Notes: a model not told the origin generated them from the sequence alone. A DNA stretch of 64,000 nt from JAKPBU01 sp964425695 (GCA_964425695.1 CAYRNF010000007.1:62001-126000), one strand, 5' to 3'. Numbered from the stretch's first letter, positions 23,917 through 33,360 are shown. Program-made: numbers and translations.

Positions 23917-24014
23917 GGTCGACCGCGAAGACACGGACGCTTGCGAAGGCCGGCAGCCGGCGCGTGCCGGCGTTGCGAACCGCCACGGCTCGGACTTCCG
24001 CTGCTCTTACCCCG

Positions 24015-25148
24015 CTACAGCATGGATTCCAGCAGCTTGCGAACCGGCGCAGGGATGCCGAGCGAGGCGAGTTCGTGGCGGGCGAGCCAGCGCAGGTCGC
24101 CGTCGTCGGCGACGCGCGCGGCCAGGCAGGCCGCGTTTCCCGCCAGCGGCTGCAGGTGCAGGCGGTAGTGGGTAAAGCCGTGAGCGATCGCTTCCAGCGG
24201 GGCCAGCGCGTCGTAGTCGCCTTGCACGTGCGCCTCGAACCATGCGCGGGCCTGGGCGTGGTCGGGGGCCTCCGGCAGCGACCACAGCGCCGCCCAGATG
24301 CCGGTGGGCGGACGCTTTTGCAGCAGCACGCGGCCGTGCGCGTCGCGCAGCAGCAGCGCCAGCGCCTGCCGCTGCGGCAGCGCTTTGCCCGGTTTCGGGG
24401 TGGGCAGCTCGCCGGTGCGTCCGTCGCGCAGCGCGATGCAATCGCGCTGCAGCGGGCACAGCACGCAGGCCGGATCGTGCCGCGTGCATAGCGTGGCGCC
24501 GAAATCCATCTGCGCCTGCGTGTAGTCGGCCATGCGCGAGGCTGGCAGCAGCGATTCGGCGATGGACCACAGCCGCTTTTCCACCGCGGGCTGACCCGGC
24601 CAGCCTTCCACGCCGAAGACGCGGCACAGCACGCGCTTCACGTTGCCGTCCATGATCGGGGCGCGCTCGCCCCAGGCCTGCGCCAGGATCGCGCCCGCGG
24701 TGCTGCGGCCGATGCCCGGCAGCGCCATCAGCGCGGCCAGGTCACGCGGCAGCTGGCCTTCGTGCAGCGCGACGCACTGCCGCGCGGCCGCTTGCAGGTT
24801 GCGGGCGCGGGCGTAGTAGCCCAGCCCCGACCACAGCGCCAGCACCTGGTCCGCCGGCGCTGCGGCAAGCGAACGCACGTCCGGCAGGGCCGACACGAAG
24901 CGCTCGAAATAGGGAATCACCACCCGCACCTGGGTCTGCTGCAGCATGATTTCCGACACCCACACGCGGTACGGCGTGCGCGGGTGCTGCCAGGGAAGGT
25001 CATGGCGGCCGTTCGCATCGAACCAGGCCAGCAGTCGCGCGGCGAAGTCCGGGGCGCGCTCGACTTCGGCCGATTGCGCAGGCGTAGGGGCGTTCACTGC
25101 GGCGCCGACGGCCTTGGGCGGTTGCGCCCTGCGGGATGGCGCGGTCAT
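24015..25148 (-). CDS. mutY: A/G-specific adenine DNA glycosylase
   Basis: Removes adenine mispaired with 8-oxoguanine. 377 residues. It has the catalytic glutamate region VSEIMLQQTQVRVVIPYFER, helix-hairpin-helix LMALPGIGRSTAGAILAQAW with catalytic aspartate in PIMDGNVKRVLCR, the 4Fe-4S loop C-x6-C-x2-C-x5-C (CTRHDPACVLCPLQRDC) and the C-terminal NUDIX-like domain (ALALLLRDAHGRVLLQKRPP; GIWAALWSLPEAP). The ATG at 25148 overlaps the stop of the AsmA-like gene (ATGA). It carries an N-terminal Ala/Pro-rich stretch of about 30 residues before the domain. Confidence 0.97.
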   Translation of the reverse strand: MTAPSRRAQPPKAVGAAVNAPTPAQSAEVERAPDFAARLLAWFDANGRHDLPWQHPRTPYRVWVSEIMLQQTQVRVVIPYFERFVSALPDVRSLAAAPADQVLALWSGLGYYARARNLQAAARQCVALHEGQLPRDLAALMALPGIGRSTAGAILAQAWGERAPIMDGNVKRVLCRVFGVEGWPGQPAVEKRLWSIAESLLPASRMADYTQAQMDFGATLCTRHDPACVLCPLQRDCIALRDGRTGELPTPKPGKALPQRQALALLLRDAHGRVLLQKRPPTGIWAALWSLPEAPDHAQARAWFEAHVQGDYDALAPLEAIAHGFTHYRLHLQPLAGNAACLAARVADDGDLRWLARHELASLGIPAPVRKLLESML

Positions 25149-26452
25149 CGGGGGGCCTGGCTGCGCGCATCGATCGAGGGATCCTCGAAATCGATCTCCA
25201 CGCCATGCAAGGTGGCGCCGGAAATGTCCATGCGCGGCGTGGTCAGGCGCCCGTCCAGCGGCGGCAGGGGCGAGGCTGCGGTGCCGGCATCGGCATCGGC
25301 CCAGCGCAACACGTCGGGCAGGCGGAAGCGGGCGTCGAAGCGGGTGGCGTCGCGCTGCAGCCGCAGCGTGGCGATGCCGCCTGCGTCCGCGGCGCCCAGG
25401 TAGCGCAGCGCGAAAGGAAGCGGCGAGCGGGACCGGCCCAGTGGCGGCGGGAGCGTGGGCCAGGCGTCCTTCCAGCCGGGCAGGGCGCCATCGAGCTCCA
25501 GCAGCAGACGCCGGCCCAGTGCGACCGTGCCGTGTGCGTCGAAGACCGGCAGCACGCCTTCGCCACGCAGCGCCACCCCGGCCGGCGCAATGGCCAGCGT
25601 CGCGTCGCGCAGCAGCAGCGGGCCGTGCAGCCCCAGCGCGAACGGCAGCCGCGTGCGCCCCGATTCGTAGCGGGCCGAGACGCCGATCCGCGCCGGCGTG
25701 ATCCGCACCTGGCCATCGGCCAGGCGCAACGGCCCGGACAGGCTGATCTTTCCCGGCAGGCGCCATCCGTCGCCGGCGGCGCCCTCGCGGCTGAGCACGA
25801 CGTCCCCGAACGCGGCGGCGCCCGTAACGGCAGCCGGCTTCGCCAGCGCCACCTGCAGGTCGAAACCGGCGCGCAGCGGCAGGTCGACATAGCGGCCGGC
25901 GACGTGCGCGCGCACGGGTCGCTGCGGATGCAGCGCGGGCAGGTCCACGCTGAGGCCTTCGATGCGCCAGCCCGCGGCGTGGATGCGTGCGTCCGCGATG
26001 GACAGTCCGCGGGTCAGGGTGGGGATGCGCGTCTCGCCCGGTGGACGTTTCGCGCGCCATGCCAGCAGGGCCGGCAGGTCCAGCACCGCGCCTTCCAGTT
26101 CCACGCGCTCCACCTGCAGCAGCGCGCCGCGCGAACGCAGCGTGGACCAGGGCACCGAAACGGCCACGCGCCTTGCGCGCAGCACCGGCGCGCGCGCGCC
26201 CGGTTCGCGCGCCACCACATCGCGCACGACCAGCTGCGGCGTGCCGCGCAGCCGGTACTCGCCCACGCCGCTGGCCGTGACGTCCAGCCCGAGCGCGTCG
26301 CCGACGCGTTCCAGCACCATCCCGGTGACGTGTTCGGGGCGCAGTGCGATGCGCAGGGACAGCGCCAGCAGAAGCGCCAGGAGCGCCAGTGCGCCCGCGC
26401 CCAGCGCAAGCCTGCGTTTCCAGCGGGAGGGCGGGGCGTCGGACGCGTTCAA
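25145..26452 (-). CDS. AsmA-like inner-membrane-anchored protein
   Basis: 435 residues. One N-terminal transmembrane anchor (LALGAGALALLALLLALSLRI, residues about 15-35) is followed by a long beta-rich periplasmic part with AsmA-family features: LERVGDALGLDVTASGVGEY, RRVAVSVPWSTLRSRGALLQ and VERVELEGAVLDLPALL. AsmA/TamB relatives form bridge-like proteins implicated in lipid transport between membranes. It is shorter than E. coli AsmA (617). It sits between ftsY (16 bp upstream) and mutY (4-base overlap). Role is inferred from family only. Confidence 0.78.
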   Translation of the reverse strand: MNASDAPPSRWKRRLALGAGALALLALLLALSLRIALRPEHVTGMVLERVGDALGLDVTASGVGEYRLRGTPQLVVRDVVAREPGARAPVLRARRVAVSVPWSTLRSRGALLQVERVELEGAVLDLPALLAWRAKRPPGETRIPTLTRGLSIADARIHAAGWRIEGLSVDLPALHPQRPVRAHVAGRYVDLPLRAGFDLQVALAKPAAVTGAAAFGDVVLSREGAAGDGWRLPGKISLSGPLRLADGQVRITPARIGVSARYESGRTRLPFALGLHGPLLLRDATLAIAPAGVALRGEGVLPVFDAHGTVALGRRLLLELDGALPGWKDAWPTLPPPLGRSRSPLPFALRYLGAADAGGIATLRLQRDATRFDARFRLPDVLRWADADAGTAASPLPPLDGRLTTPRMDISGATLHGVEIDFEDPSIDARSQAPR

Positions 26453-26468
26453 TCGCGACCTGCGCGGA

Positions 26469-27704
26469 TCACGCGTCCGGCTTGCCGAAGGCGTCGCGCG
26501 GCGGCAGCAGCGCGTCGACGAAGGCGACAGGATCGAACTCGCGCAGGTCTTCGGGCTGTTCGCCGATGCCGGCGTAGCGGATCGGAATGCCGAACTCGCG
26601 CGCCAGTGCGAACACCACGCCGCCCTTGGCGGTGCCGTCCAGCTTGGTCACCACCAGCCCGGTCACGCCCACCGCGGCGTGGAACTGGCGCAGCTGCGAC
26701 ACCGCGTTCTGGCCAGTGGTGCCGTCGACCACCAGCAGCACCTCGTGCGGCGCCGACGGGTCCAGCTTGCCCAGCACGCGGCGGATCTTGCCCAGCTCGG
26801 CCATCAGCCCCTGCTGGGTGTGCAGGCGCCCGGCGGTATCGGCGATCAGCACCTCGATACCCCGCGCCTGTGCGGCCTGCAGCGCATCGAACGCCACGGA
26901 CGCGGCATCCGCGTTCTGCCCCTGCGCCACCACCTGCACGCCGTTGCGCTGGCCCCAGGCCTGCAGCTGCGCCACCGCGGCGGCGCGGAACGTGTCGCCC
27001 GCGGCGAGCATGATGCTGCGGCCCTCGTCGCGGTAACGCCGCGCGAGCTTGCCGATGGTGGTGGTCTTGCCCACGCCGTTGACGCCCACGGTGAGCACCA
27101 CGAACGGCTTCACGCCGGCGGCGAACTGCAGCGGCACAGCAACGGGACGCAGCATGTCCACAAGGTCCGCACGCAGCGCGTCCAGCAGCGCATGCGCATC
27201 GGCGAACTCGCGCGCCTTCATGCGCTTGCGCAGCGTCTCGACGATCTGCGTGGACGCGCCCACGCCCACGTCCGCGGTCAACAGGGCGGTCTCGATTTCG
27301 TCCAGCAGGTCGTCGTCGAGCTTCGGGTTGCGGGAGAACAGCCCGCCCAGGCTGCGCGCGAAAACGCTGCCGCGCAGGCGCTCGCGCCATCCCGGCTTGC
27401 CCGGCGCTGCAGCCGGCGCCGCGTGCGCCGACGCGGCCAGCGCATCGGCGAACTGCGCCGCCGGATCCGCCACAGGTGCGGCCGCGGCCGCGGGCGCCGC
27501 CGCGGTGGTCGGCGCGCGCTCTGCCGCGTGCTCGGGCAAGTGTCCGGACGTGGGCTGGAGCGGCTGTGCGGTGGGCGCGCTTTCGGGCGCAGCGTCGCCG
27601 GGGGCGGCGAGGTCGGTCGCGGGCGCTGCCGTTGCGGCGGTGCGGTCTTCGGAAACTGCGGGCGCGTCGGCTTCGGGCTTCTTGCGGCGGAACCAGCTGA
27701 CCAT
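26469..27704 (-). CDS. ftsY: Signal recognition particle receptor FtsY
   Basis: SRP receptor GTPase directing membrane protein insertion. 411 residues: an Ala/Pro/Glu-rich acidic A domain (about 1-95) and the NG domain. GTPase motifs are GVNGVGKTTTIGKLARRY (G1), DTAGRLHTQQGLMAEL (G3) and TKLDGTAKGGVVFAL (G4), with the SRP-family DTFRAAAVAQLQAWG. The start at 27704 yields MVSWFRRKKPEADAP, with the basic membrane-targeting head. It is divergent from rsmD (58 bp apart), the usual ftsY/rsmD arrangement. Confidence 0.97.
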   Translation of the reverse strand: MVSWFRRKKPEADAPAVSEDRTAATAAPATDLAAPGDAAPESAPTAQPLQPTSGHLPEHAAERAPTTAAAPAAAAAPVADPAAQFADALAASAHAAPAAAPGKPGWRERLRGSVFARSLGGLFSRNPKLDDDLLDEIETALLTADVGVGASTQIVETLRKRMKAREFADAHALLDALRADLVDMLRPVAVPLQFAAGVKPFVVLTVGVNGVGKTTTIGKLARRYRDEGRSIMLAAGDTFRAAAVAQLQAWGQRNGVQVVAQGQNADAASVAFDALQAAQARGIEVLIADTAGRLHTQQGLMAELGKIRRVLGKLDPSAPHEVLLVVDGTTGQNAVSQLRQFHAAVGVTGLVVTKLDGTAKGGVVFALAREFGIPIRYAGIGEQPEDLREFDPVAFVDALLPPRDAFGKPDA

Positions 27705-27762
27705 GCGCCGGGCGATGTTGGACAATGGCCGGCATGGTAGCACCGCGACTTTCAGCGCCCGG

Positions 27763-28404
27763 ATGAACCGCGCGCCACGGCCAGCCGCAGGCGCGGTCCG
27801 CATCGTCGGCGGCGACTGGCGCGGTTCGAAGCTGCCCGTGGCGGACGCGGCGGGGCTGCGCCCGACCGCGGACCGGGTGCGCGAGACCCTGTTCAACTGG
27901 CTCGCCAGCGCGGGCGCGCCCGCATTGGCCGGCGCGCGGGTGCTGGACCTGTTCGCCGGCAGCGGTGCGCTGGGGCTGGAAGCCGTCTCGCGCGGCGCGC
28001 GCGAGGCCGTGCTGGTGGAGCGCGATCCTGCGCTGGCGCAGTCGCTGCGCGACACCGCGCAGCGGCTCAAAGCCGGCGACCGCGTGCAGGTGGTGCGCGC
28101 CGACGCGCTGTCGTGGCTGGCCGCGCCGCTGCTGGGGCGCTTCGACGTCGTGTTCGTGGATCCGCCCTTCGATGCCGGGCTGTGGCCGCGCGTCCTGCCG
28201 CTGCTGGCGCCGTGGGTCGCCGAAGACGCCTGGCTCTACCTGGAAACGCCCGCGCAGTCGTCGTTCGACCCGGGCCCGGGTTGGCGGCAGCATCGGCAGG
28301 GCGCCACGCGCGAGGCGCGCCACGCGCTGTACCGGCGTGTGCGGCCCACAGCGCAGGCCAGTACACTCGGCCGCGACTCCAACGCCGACGATTCCACCGC
28401 ATGA
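27763..28404 (+). CDS. rsmD: 16S rRNA (guanine-966-N2)-methyltransferase
   Basis: 213 residues. N-terminal VRIVGGDWRGSKLPVADAAG with LRPTADRVRETLFNWL is the RsmD signature; motif I is VLDLFAGSGALGLEAVSRGA and the catalytic motif is VVFVDPPFDAGLW (DPPF). It methylates G966 of 16S rRNA in assembled 30S subunits. The C-terminal tail (TAQASTLGRDSNADDSTA) is not conserved. The stop overlaps the coaD start by four bases (ATGA 28401-28404), a common rsmD-coaD pairing. Confidence 0.95.
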   Translation: MNRAPRPAAGAVRIVGGDWRGSKLPVADAAGLRPTADRVRETLFNWLASAGAPALAGARVLDLFAGSGALGLEAVSRGAREAVLVERDPALAQSLRDTAQRLKAGDRVQVVRADALSWLAAPLLGRFDVVFVDPPFDAGLWPRVLPLLAPWVAEDAWLYLETPAQSSFDPGPGWRQHRQGATREARHALYRRVRPTAQASTLGRDSNADDSTA

Positions 28405-28910
28405 GCGTCGCCCGCACCCGGATCGCGGTCTACCCCGGCACGTTCGACCCGATCACCAACGGCCACGTGGACCTGGTGGATCGCGCCGCGCCGCTGTTCG
28501 AGCGGATGATCGTGGGCGTGGCCGAGAGCCCCGGCAAGGGGCCGGCGCTGCCGCTGGCCCAGCGCGTGGATCTGGCGCGCGAGGCCCTGGCGCGCTTCCC
28601 CAACGTGGAGGTGCGCGGTTTCGACTCGCTGCTGGCGCACTTCGTGCAGGAGATGGGCGCCGGCGTGCTGCTGCGCGGCCTGCGCGCGGTTTCCGACTTC
28701 GAATACGAGTTCCAGCTGGCCAGCATGAACCGCCACCTGATCCCGGGCGTGGAAACGCTGTTCATGACCCCGGCGGAGGAATACGGCTTCATCTCGTCCT
28801 CGCTGGTGCGCGAGATCTCGCGCCTGGGCGGGGACGTGTCGGCGTTCGTCCCGGCCGCCGTGGACCGGGCGTTGCGGGCCGAAGGCCAACGCGCGGACAA
28901 TCGCCGGTAA
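28401..28910 (+). CDS. coaD: Phosphopantetheine adenylyltransferase
   Basis: Penultimate step of coenzyme A synthesis, transferring AMP to 4'-phosphopantetheine. 169 residues, near the usual 160. It has the nucleotidyltransferase motif YPGTFDPITNGHVDLVDRA (HIGH-like TNGH), LLRGLRAVSDFEYEFQLASM and the ISSSLVREISRLGGDVSAFV motif (I-S-S-S-x-V-R). Translationally coupled to rsmD. The tail after PAAVDRALRA is short and unconserved. Confidence 0.97.
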   Translation: MSVARTRIAVYPGTFDPITNGHVDLVDRAAPLFERMIVGVAESPGKGPALPLAQRVDLAREALARFPNVEVRGFDSLLAHFVQEMGAGVLLRGLRAVSDFEYEFQLASMNRHLIPGVETLFMTPAEEYGFISSSLVREISRLGGDVSAFVPAAVDRALRAEGQRADNRR

Positions 28911-29013
28911 CCCGCGCCGGTCACCCGCCACGGGCGGCGCCAGCCGGCTGCACGCCGGGCCCGCCAGACCCGACACCCTCGACACATCCAGCCCAACACC
29001 AAGGGGAAGCCCC

Positions 29014-29502
29014 ATGAAACTGTCCCATCGCGTCCTGCTGATCGCCTGCCTTGCGCTGCCGTTCGCGGCTTGCACCAAGGAGGAAGCGCCGGTGGAAACC
29101 GTCAAGGCGCCGCTCACCGCCCCCACCACCGACGACCGCCAGGCGTGGATGGCCTACCTGAGCGACGTGGTGAACCGGAACATGGACGGCATCCAGAACC
29201 AGCCGTTCGTGTACATGGTGCCGTCCGAGGCGTTGCCGGATTTCGCCGACCAGTACGACCGCCTGCTGGAGAAGGCCAAGATGGACGTGGCCCGCGGCAT
29301 CATCGCCGGCAACCTGCTGGCCTACGGCGGGCATTCCTCGGCCAAGGTCGCCGATCTGGTGACCGAATCGTTCAAGGACGTGGAACCCAACAGCATGAAG
29401 GGCGTCAAGGTGCTCTTCATCGGCCAGGCCGCCGACAACGCGCGCGTCCAGGCGGCGGTCGCGCCGGCCGGCGTGGATTACAAGTTCGTCGAAGCCAAGT
29501 GA
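29014..29502 (+). CDS. Lipoprotein of unknown function
   Basis: 162 residues. MKLSHRVLLIACLALPFAAC ends in a lipobox (FAAC), so an acylated lipoprotein is expected. The mature protein contains VNRNMDGIQNQPFVYMVPSE and VADLVTESFKDVEPNSMKGV, with a possible Rossmann-like VKVLFIGQAADNARVQAAVA. GGGGAAG lies upstream of ATG 29014. I do not recognise a family. It lies between coaD (103 bp) and the ferredoxin gene (105 bp) on the same strand and may be monocistronic. Confidence 0.75.
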   Translation: MKLSHRVLLIACLALPFAACTKEEAPVETVKAPLTAPTTDDRQAWMAYLSDVVNRNMDGIQNQPFVYMVPSEALPDFADQYDRLLEKAKMDVARGIIAGNLLAYGGHSSAKVADLVTESFKDVEPNSMKGVKVLFIGQAADNARVQAAVAPAGVDYKFVEAK

Positions 29503-29607
29503 CCTGAAGCGAAGCTCCAGCTGATCCCGGGCATCGCGAGGGACCTGCTTGCCGCCCACGGGCACCGCAGCAGGTTCCTCGCCTCCGGCCCGGAATGACG
29601 GCAGACG

Positions 29608-29862
29608 ATGTCACTCAAGATCAACGACCTGTGCGTCAATTGCGACGTCTGCGAGCCGGTCTGTCCCAACAAGGCGATCACGCAGGGCGACACCATCTAC
29701 GTGATCGATCCGGCGCTGTGCACCGAATGCGTCGGCCATTACGACGAGCCGCAGTGCGTGGTGGTCTGCCCGGTGGAGTGCATCGCCCCCGATCCGGCCA
29801 ACCCCGAATCGCAAGAAGCGCTGCTGGCCAAGCTGGCCAGGCTGCAGGAGCACGCCGCATGA
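29608..29862 (+). CDS. YfhL-type 2[4Fe-4S] ferredoxin
   Basis: 84 residues with two cluster motifs: CVNCDVCEPVCPNKAI (C-x2-C-x2-C-x3-C) and a second set CTECVGHYDEPQCVVVCP with the longer C-x8-C spacing typical of YfhL/Allochromatium-type ferredoxins, plus a C-terminal helix. These low-potential ferredoxins serve electron transfer, in some bacteria for tRNA modification or Fe-S assembly. The stop overlaps the start of the gamma-glutamyltransferase gene (ATGA at 29859-29862), an unexpected coupling. Confidence 0.93.
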   Translation: MSLKINDLCVNCDVCEPVCPNKAITQGDTIYVIDPALCTECVGHYDEPQCVVVCPVECIAPDPANPESQEALLAKLARLQEHAA

Positions 29863-31730
29863 GCAGGATTCCACCGGTAGCTCGGATGGCAGCGGCGCGT
29901 GCCGCGGGCGCGCCGGTGGCATCGCCGTGCGGCCCTGGCACGCACGCCCCTTTCCTGGCGCGCCTCGCAAGGACCTGTCGCGCGCTTGGCCTGGCATTGG
30001 TCCTGCTCGCGCCTTTGGCCTGCGCCACGCAGCCGGACGACCGCGCGTCCGCGCCAGCGGCCCCGGCGACCACGGCGTCTGCCGCCAGGCCACCCGGCGT
30101 GGTGGTGGCTTCCGCGCATGCCCTGGCCACCGACGCGGGCCTGCAGGTGATGCGCGAAGGCGGCAACGCGTTCGATGCGGCCATCGCCGTATCCGCGGTG
30201 CTGTCGGTGGTGGAACCGATCAGCTCGGGCCTGGGCGGCGGCGGCTTCTTCCTGCTGCACGACGCGCGTACCGGCAAGCAGGTGTTCGTGGATGCGCGCG
30301 AAGTCGCGCCGCGTTCGGCCACGCCGGAGAAGTACCTCGACAAGGACGGCAACCTGGACAAGGACCGCGCCCAGACCGGGCCATGGTCGGCGGGCATCCC
30401 GGGGCTGCCCGCGGCGTTCGTGCACCTGCAGGCCAAGTACGGCAAGCTGCCGCTCGAACGGAGCCTGGCGCCGGCCATACGCATCGCCCGCGAAGGCTTC
30501 CCGGTGTATGCACGCTTCGCCCGCGGCTACGCGGCCAAGCGCAAGGTGATGGAGCGCTACCGCGGCACGCGCGAAGTGTTCCTTGCCGGCGGACAGGCGC
30601 CGGAGGAAGGCGATGTCTTCCGCCAGCCCGACCTGGCGCGCACCCTGCAACTGCTGGGCGAACGCGGCTTCGACGGCTTCTACCGCGGTGAGGTGGCCCG
30701 GAAGCTGGTGGACGGGGTGAACGCCGAGGGCGGCGAGTGGACCCTGCAGGAACTGGCCGCCTACCGCGTGCGCGAACGCGAGCCGGTGCGCTTCGAATAC
30801 AACGGCTGGGAGATCAGTACCGCACCGCCGTCGTCGTCCGGCGGCATCGCGCTGGCGCAGATGCTGCAGATCCTGGAGCCCTACGACTTGCAGAAGCTTG
30901 CGCCTGCGCAGCGCACGCACCTGGTGGTGGAAGCGATGCGCCGCGCGTTCCGCGACCGCACCTTCTACCTGGGCGATCCGGATTTCGTGCAGGTGCCGCA
31001 GCGCCTTCTGGCCAGCGCCGAGTACGCCGCCGGGCTGCGCGCCACGATCCATCCGGACAAGGCGACGCCCAGCGACCTGCTGTCCGGCGCGCCCACGCCG
31101 CTGGAAGACGAGGAAACCACGCACTTCTCCATCATCGATGCCGAGGGCAACCGGGTCGCCGCCACGCAGACGGTGAACCTGCTGTTCGGTTCCGGGCTCA
31201 TCCCGCCCGGCACGGGTGTGCTGCTCAACGACGAGATGGACGACTTCGCGCTCAAGCCCGGCACGCCCAACGCGTTCGGGGTGATGGGCTTCGAGGCCAA
31301 TGCCGTGGAACCGGGCAAGCGCATGCTCAGCTCCATGACCCCGACCTTCATGGAGTCTCCGCAGCGCGTCGCCGTGCTGGGCACGCCGGGCGGAAGCCGC
31401 ATCATCACGATGGTGCTGCTGGGCGTGCTGGGCTACGACGCGGGCCTGTCGGCGCAGCAGGTCGCGGCGTTGCCGCGCTTCCACCACCAGTGGCTGCCGG
31501 ACGTGATCGAGGCGGAGCGCGGCGCGTTCACTCCGGAAACCGCCAGCGCCCTGCAGGCCATGGGCCACACGCTGAAGCTTCCACCTGACGAAGCCGCGGG
31601 CGGCCGCGGCTCCAGCCATGTCTGGGGCAACCTGCAGACGGTGGAGTGGGATCGCACCACCAATACGCTGCGCGGCGGCAGCGACCCGCGCAATCCGGTG
31701 GGCAAGGCGGCGGTCGAACCTGCGCCCTGA
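29859..31730 (+). CDS. ggt: Gamma-glutamyltransferase
   Basis: N-terminal nucleophile hydrolase cleaving glutathione and other gamma-glutamyl compounds in the periplasm. 623 residues. The N-terminus is long, with a hydrophobic export segment (LGLALVLLAPLACATQ) that includes a possible lipobox LACA. Family motifs: AIAVSAVLSVVEPISSGLGG, the autocleavage site EE|TTHFSIIDAEG with nucleophile threonine, LLNDEMDDFALKPG, SSMTPTF and GTPGGSRIITMVLLG. The precursor would split into two subunits before TTHFS. The first 40 residues may not be translated if a later start is used; ATG 29859 is supported by the ATGA overlap. Confidence 0.95.
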   Translation: MSRIPPVARMAAARAAGAPVASPCGPGTHAPFLARLARTCRALGLALVLLAPLACATQPDDRASAPAAPATTASAARPPGVVVASAHALATDAGLQVMREGGNAFDAAIAVSAVLSVVEPISSGLGGGGFFLLHDARTGKQVFVDAREVAPRSATPEKYLDKDGNLDKDRAQTGPWSAGIPGLPAAFVHLQAKYGKLPLERSLAPAIRIAREGFPVYARFARGYAAKRKVMERYRGTREVFLAGGQAPEEGDVFRQPDLARTLQLLGERGFDGFYRGEVARKLVDGVNAEGGEWTLQELAAYRVREREPVRFEYNGWEISTAPPSSSGGIALAQMLQILEPYDLQKLAPAQRTHLVVEAMRRAFRDRTFYLGDPDFVQVPQRLLASAEYAAGLRATIHPDKATPSDLLSGAPTPLEDEETTHFSIIDAEGNRVAATQTVNLLFGSGLIPPGTGVLLNDEMDDFALKPGTPNAFGVMGFEANAVEPGKRMLSSMTPTFMESPQRVAVLGTPGGSRIITMVLLGVLGYDAGLSAQQVAALPRFHHQWLPDVIEAERGAFTPETASALQAMGHTLKLPPDEAAGGRGSSHVWGNLQTVEWDRTTNTLRGGSDPRNPVGKAAVEPAP

Positions 31731-31762
31731 TCCGTCCCGATCGATACGTTTCCGGACCCTGC

Positions 31763-32350
31763 ATGAGCGACGCGCCCAAGAAGCCCTGGTACCTGCAGCT
31801 GCCCGCCAAGGTGACGGCGGGCGTGGTGTTCCTGGTGGCGCTCACCACGCTCGCGGGCAACCTGATGGAACTGGACGAGAAGCGGCGCGCGCGTGAGCAG
31901 GTCGTTCCCACGCCTGCGCCTGGCGTCCCGGCGCAACCGGCAACAAGCGAGGCGCCGGCGCCGCAAACCGCGCAGGCGCGCCGCCTGCGCGTCAGCGTGG
32001 ACAGGATCGCAGTGCAGCACGATGGTTCGCCGGGCACCACCGACTGGCGCTTCGTGGTGGAGGCCAACGGCGAGTCGCTGTTCGCACTGCGCCAGGACGA
32101 CCTGGACGATACGGCCGACCGCAACGTGGCCGTGCCGCGCGACGCAGCCGCATCGCTGGCGGTGCGGCAGGACGCGCGGGTGGCGCTGCGCATCAAGGGC
32201 TGGCGCGGGAGCCGTTTCCGTTTGCCCGGCGGCGAGCCGGACGTGACCGGAACAGGCGTGCTGCTGGGCAGCGGCGCGATCGCGCCGATCCGCGTGGCCG
32301 GGCCCGCGGAGCAGGCGGGCGCATTCACGTTCTACCTGTCGGCGGAGTGA
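31763..32350 (+). CDS. Membrane-anchored protein of unknown function
   Basis: 195 residues. A single N-terminal transmembrane segment (VTAGVVFLVALTTLAGNLME, about 16-35) is followed by a Pro/Ala-rich linker and a periplasmic beta-rich domain (RRLRVSVDRIAVQHDGSPGT, DWRFVVEANGESLFALRQDD). No family recognised. It follows ggt by 32 bp on the same strand and may belong to the same transcript. Confidence 0.72.
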   Translation: MSDAPKKPWYLQLPAKVTAGVVFLVALTTLAGNLMELDEKRRAREQVVPTPAPGVPAQPATSEAPAPQTAQARRLRVSVDRIAVQHDGSPGTTDWRFVVEANGESLFALRQDDLDDTADRNVAVPRDAAASLAVRQDARVALRIKGWRGSRFRLPGGEPDVTGTGVLLGSGAIAPIRVAGPAEQAGAFTFYLSAE

Positions 32351-32469
32351 CTGCGCGGGCTCGGACAGGCCGAGCCGTAACCGAGCGCGAGCCCTCCGGC
32401 ATGGCGTTGCGTTGCGTTCGCCTCGCGTTTGCGGTGTTGGCACGGCGCGGCGCGGCGTAAACTCGGCGC

Positions 32470-33360
32470 ATGAAACTCTGGTCCCTGCTGGGCAATTCGC
32501 AGAAGCTCGACGGCGGCGCGATGTACGGCAACGCGCCCAAGGCCATGTGGGGCAAGTGGTCTGGCGCCGACGACGCCAACCGCATCGATCTGGCCTGCCG
32601 CGCCCTGCTGGCGCAGCCGCTCAACGGCAAGACGGTGCTGTTCGAAACCGGCATCGGCGCGTTCTTCGCACCCGACCTGCGCCAGCGCTACGGCGTACAG
32701 GAAGACCGGCACGTGCTGCTGGAGTCGCTGCGCGAGGCCGGCTTCTCGCACGAGGACATCGACGTGGTGGTGCTCTCGCACCTGCACTTCGACCACGCCG
32801 GCGGACTACTCGCGGCATGGCGCGAGGGCGCGCCGCCCGAGCTGCTGTTCCCCAATGCCACCTTCCTGGTCAGCGCGGCCTGCTGGGACCGCGCGCGCGA
32901 ACCGCATCCGCGCGACCGCGCCAGTTTCATCCCGGAACTGCCGGCGCTGCTGCAGGCCAGCGGCAGGCTCGAACTCGTCGATGCCACCCATTCGCAGGCG
33001 CTGGGCGACAGCGTGCGCTTCCACTTCAGCGACGGCCACACGCCCGGGCTGATGCTTGCGGAGATCGTCGGCCCCGAGCACGTGGCGGGCGAATCGCATG
33101 GCGGCGTGGTGTTCTGCGCCGACCTCATCCCCGGGCGCCCCTGGGTGCACGTCCCGATCACGATGGGCTACGACCGCAATCCGGAACTTCTGATCGACGA
33201 AAAGCGCGAGTTCCTGGAAGACAAGCTCGCCCGCAACGTGCATCTGTTCTTCACCCACGATCCGGGCTGCGCGCTGGCGCAGGTGGTGCGCGACGAACGC
33301 GGCCGCTTCGGCACCGCGCACGAAGTCGCGGAACTGCACGCAAGGCCGCTGGCGGCATGA
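32470..33360 (+). CDS. MBL-fold metallo-hydrolase
   Basis: 296 residues. The metal-binding signature is LSHLHFDHAGG (HxHxDH, residues about 97-107), with later histidine/aspartate ligands in HFSDGHTPG and FCADLIPGRPWVHV. It starts MKLWSLLGNSQKLDGGAMYG like quorum-quenching lactonase-related hydrolases (family with AiiA-like and PNGM-type members), but the substrate cannot be read from the sequence. The stop overlaps the TMEM43-like gene by four bases. Confidence 0.9.
   Translation: MKLWSLLGNSQKLDGGAMYGNAPKAMWGKWSGADDANRIDLACRALLAQPLNGKTVLFETGIGAFFAPDLRQRYGVQEDRHVLLESLREAGFSHEDIDVVVLSHLHFDHAGGLLAAWREGAPPELLFPNATFLVSAACWDRAREPHPRDRASFIPELPALLQASGRLELVDATHSQALGDSVRFHFSDGHTPGLMLAEIVGPEHVAGESHGGVVFCADLIPGRPWVHVPITMGYDRNPELLIDEKREFLEDKLARNVHLFFTHDPGCALAQVVRDERGRFGTAHEVAELHARPLAA

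Noticed and set aside
29014..29502. Lipoprotein as a member of the coaD operon
   Set aside because: A 103-bp gap with no overlap and no shared pathway; co-transcription cannot be claimed.
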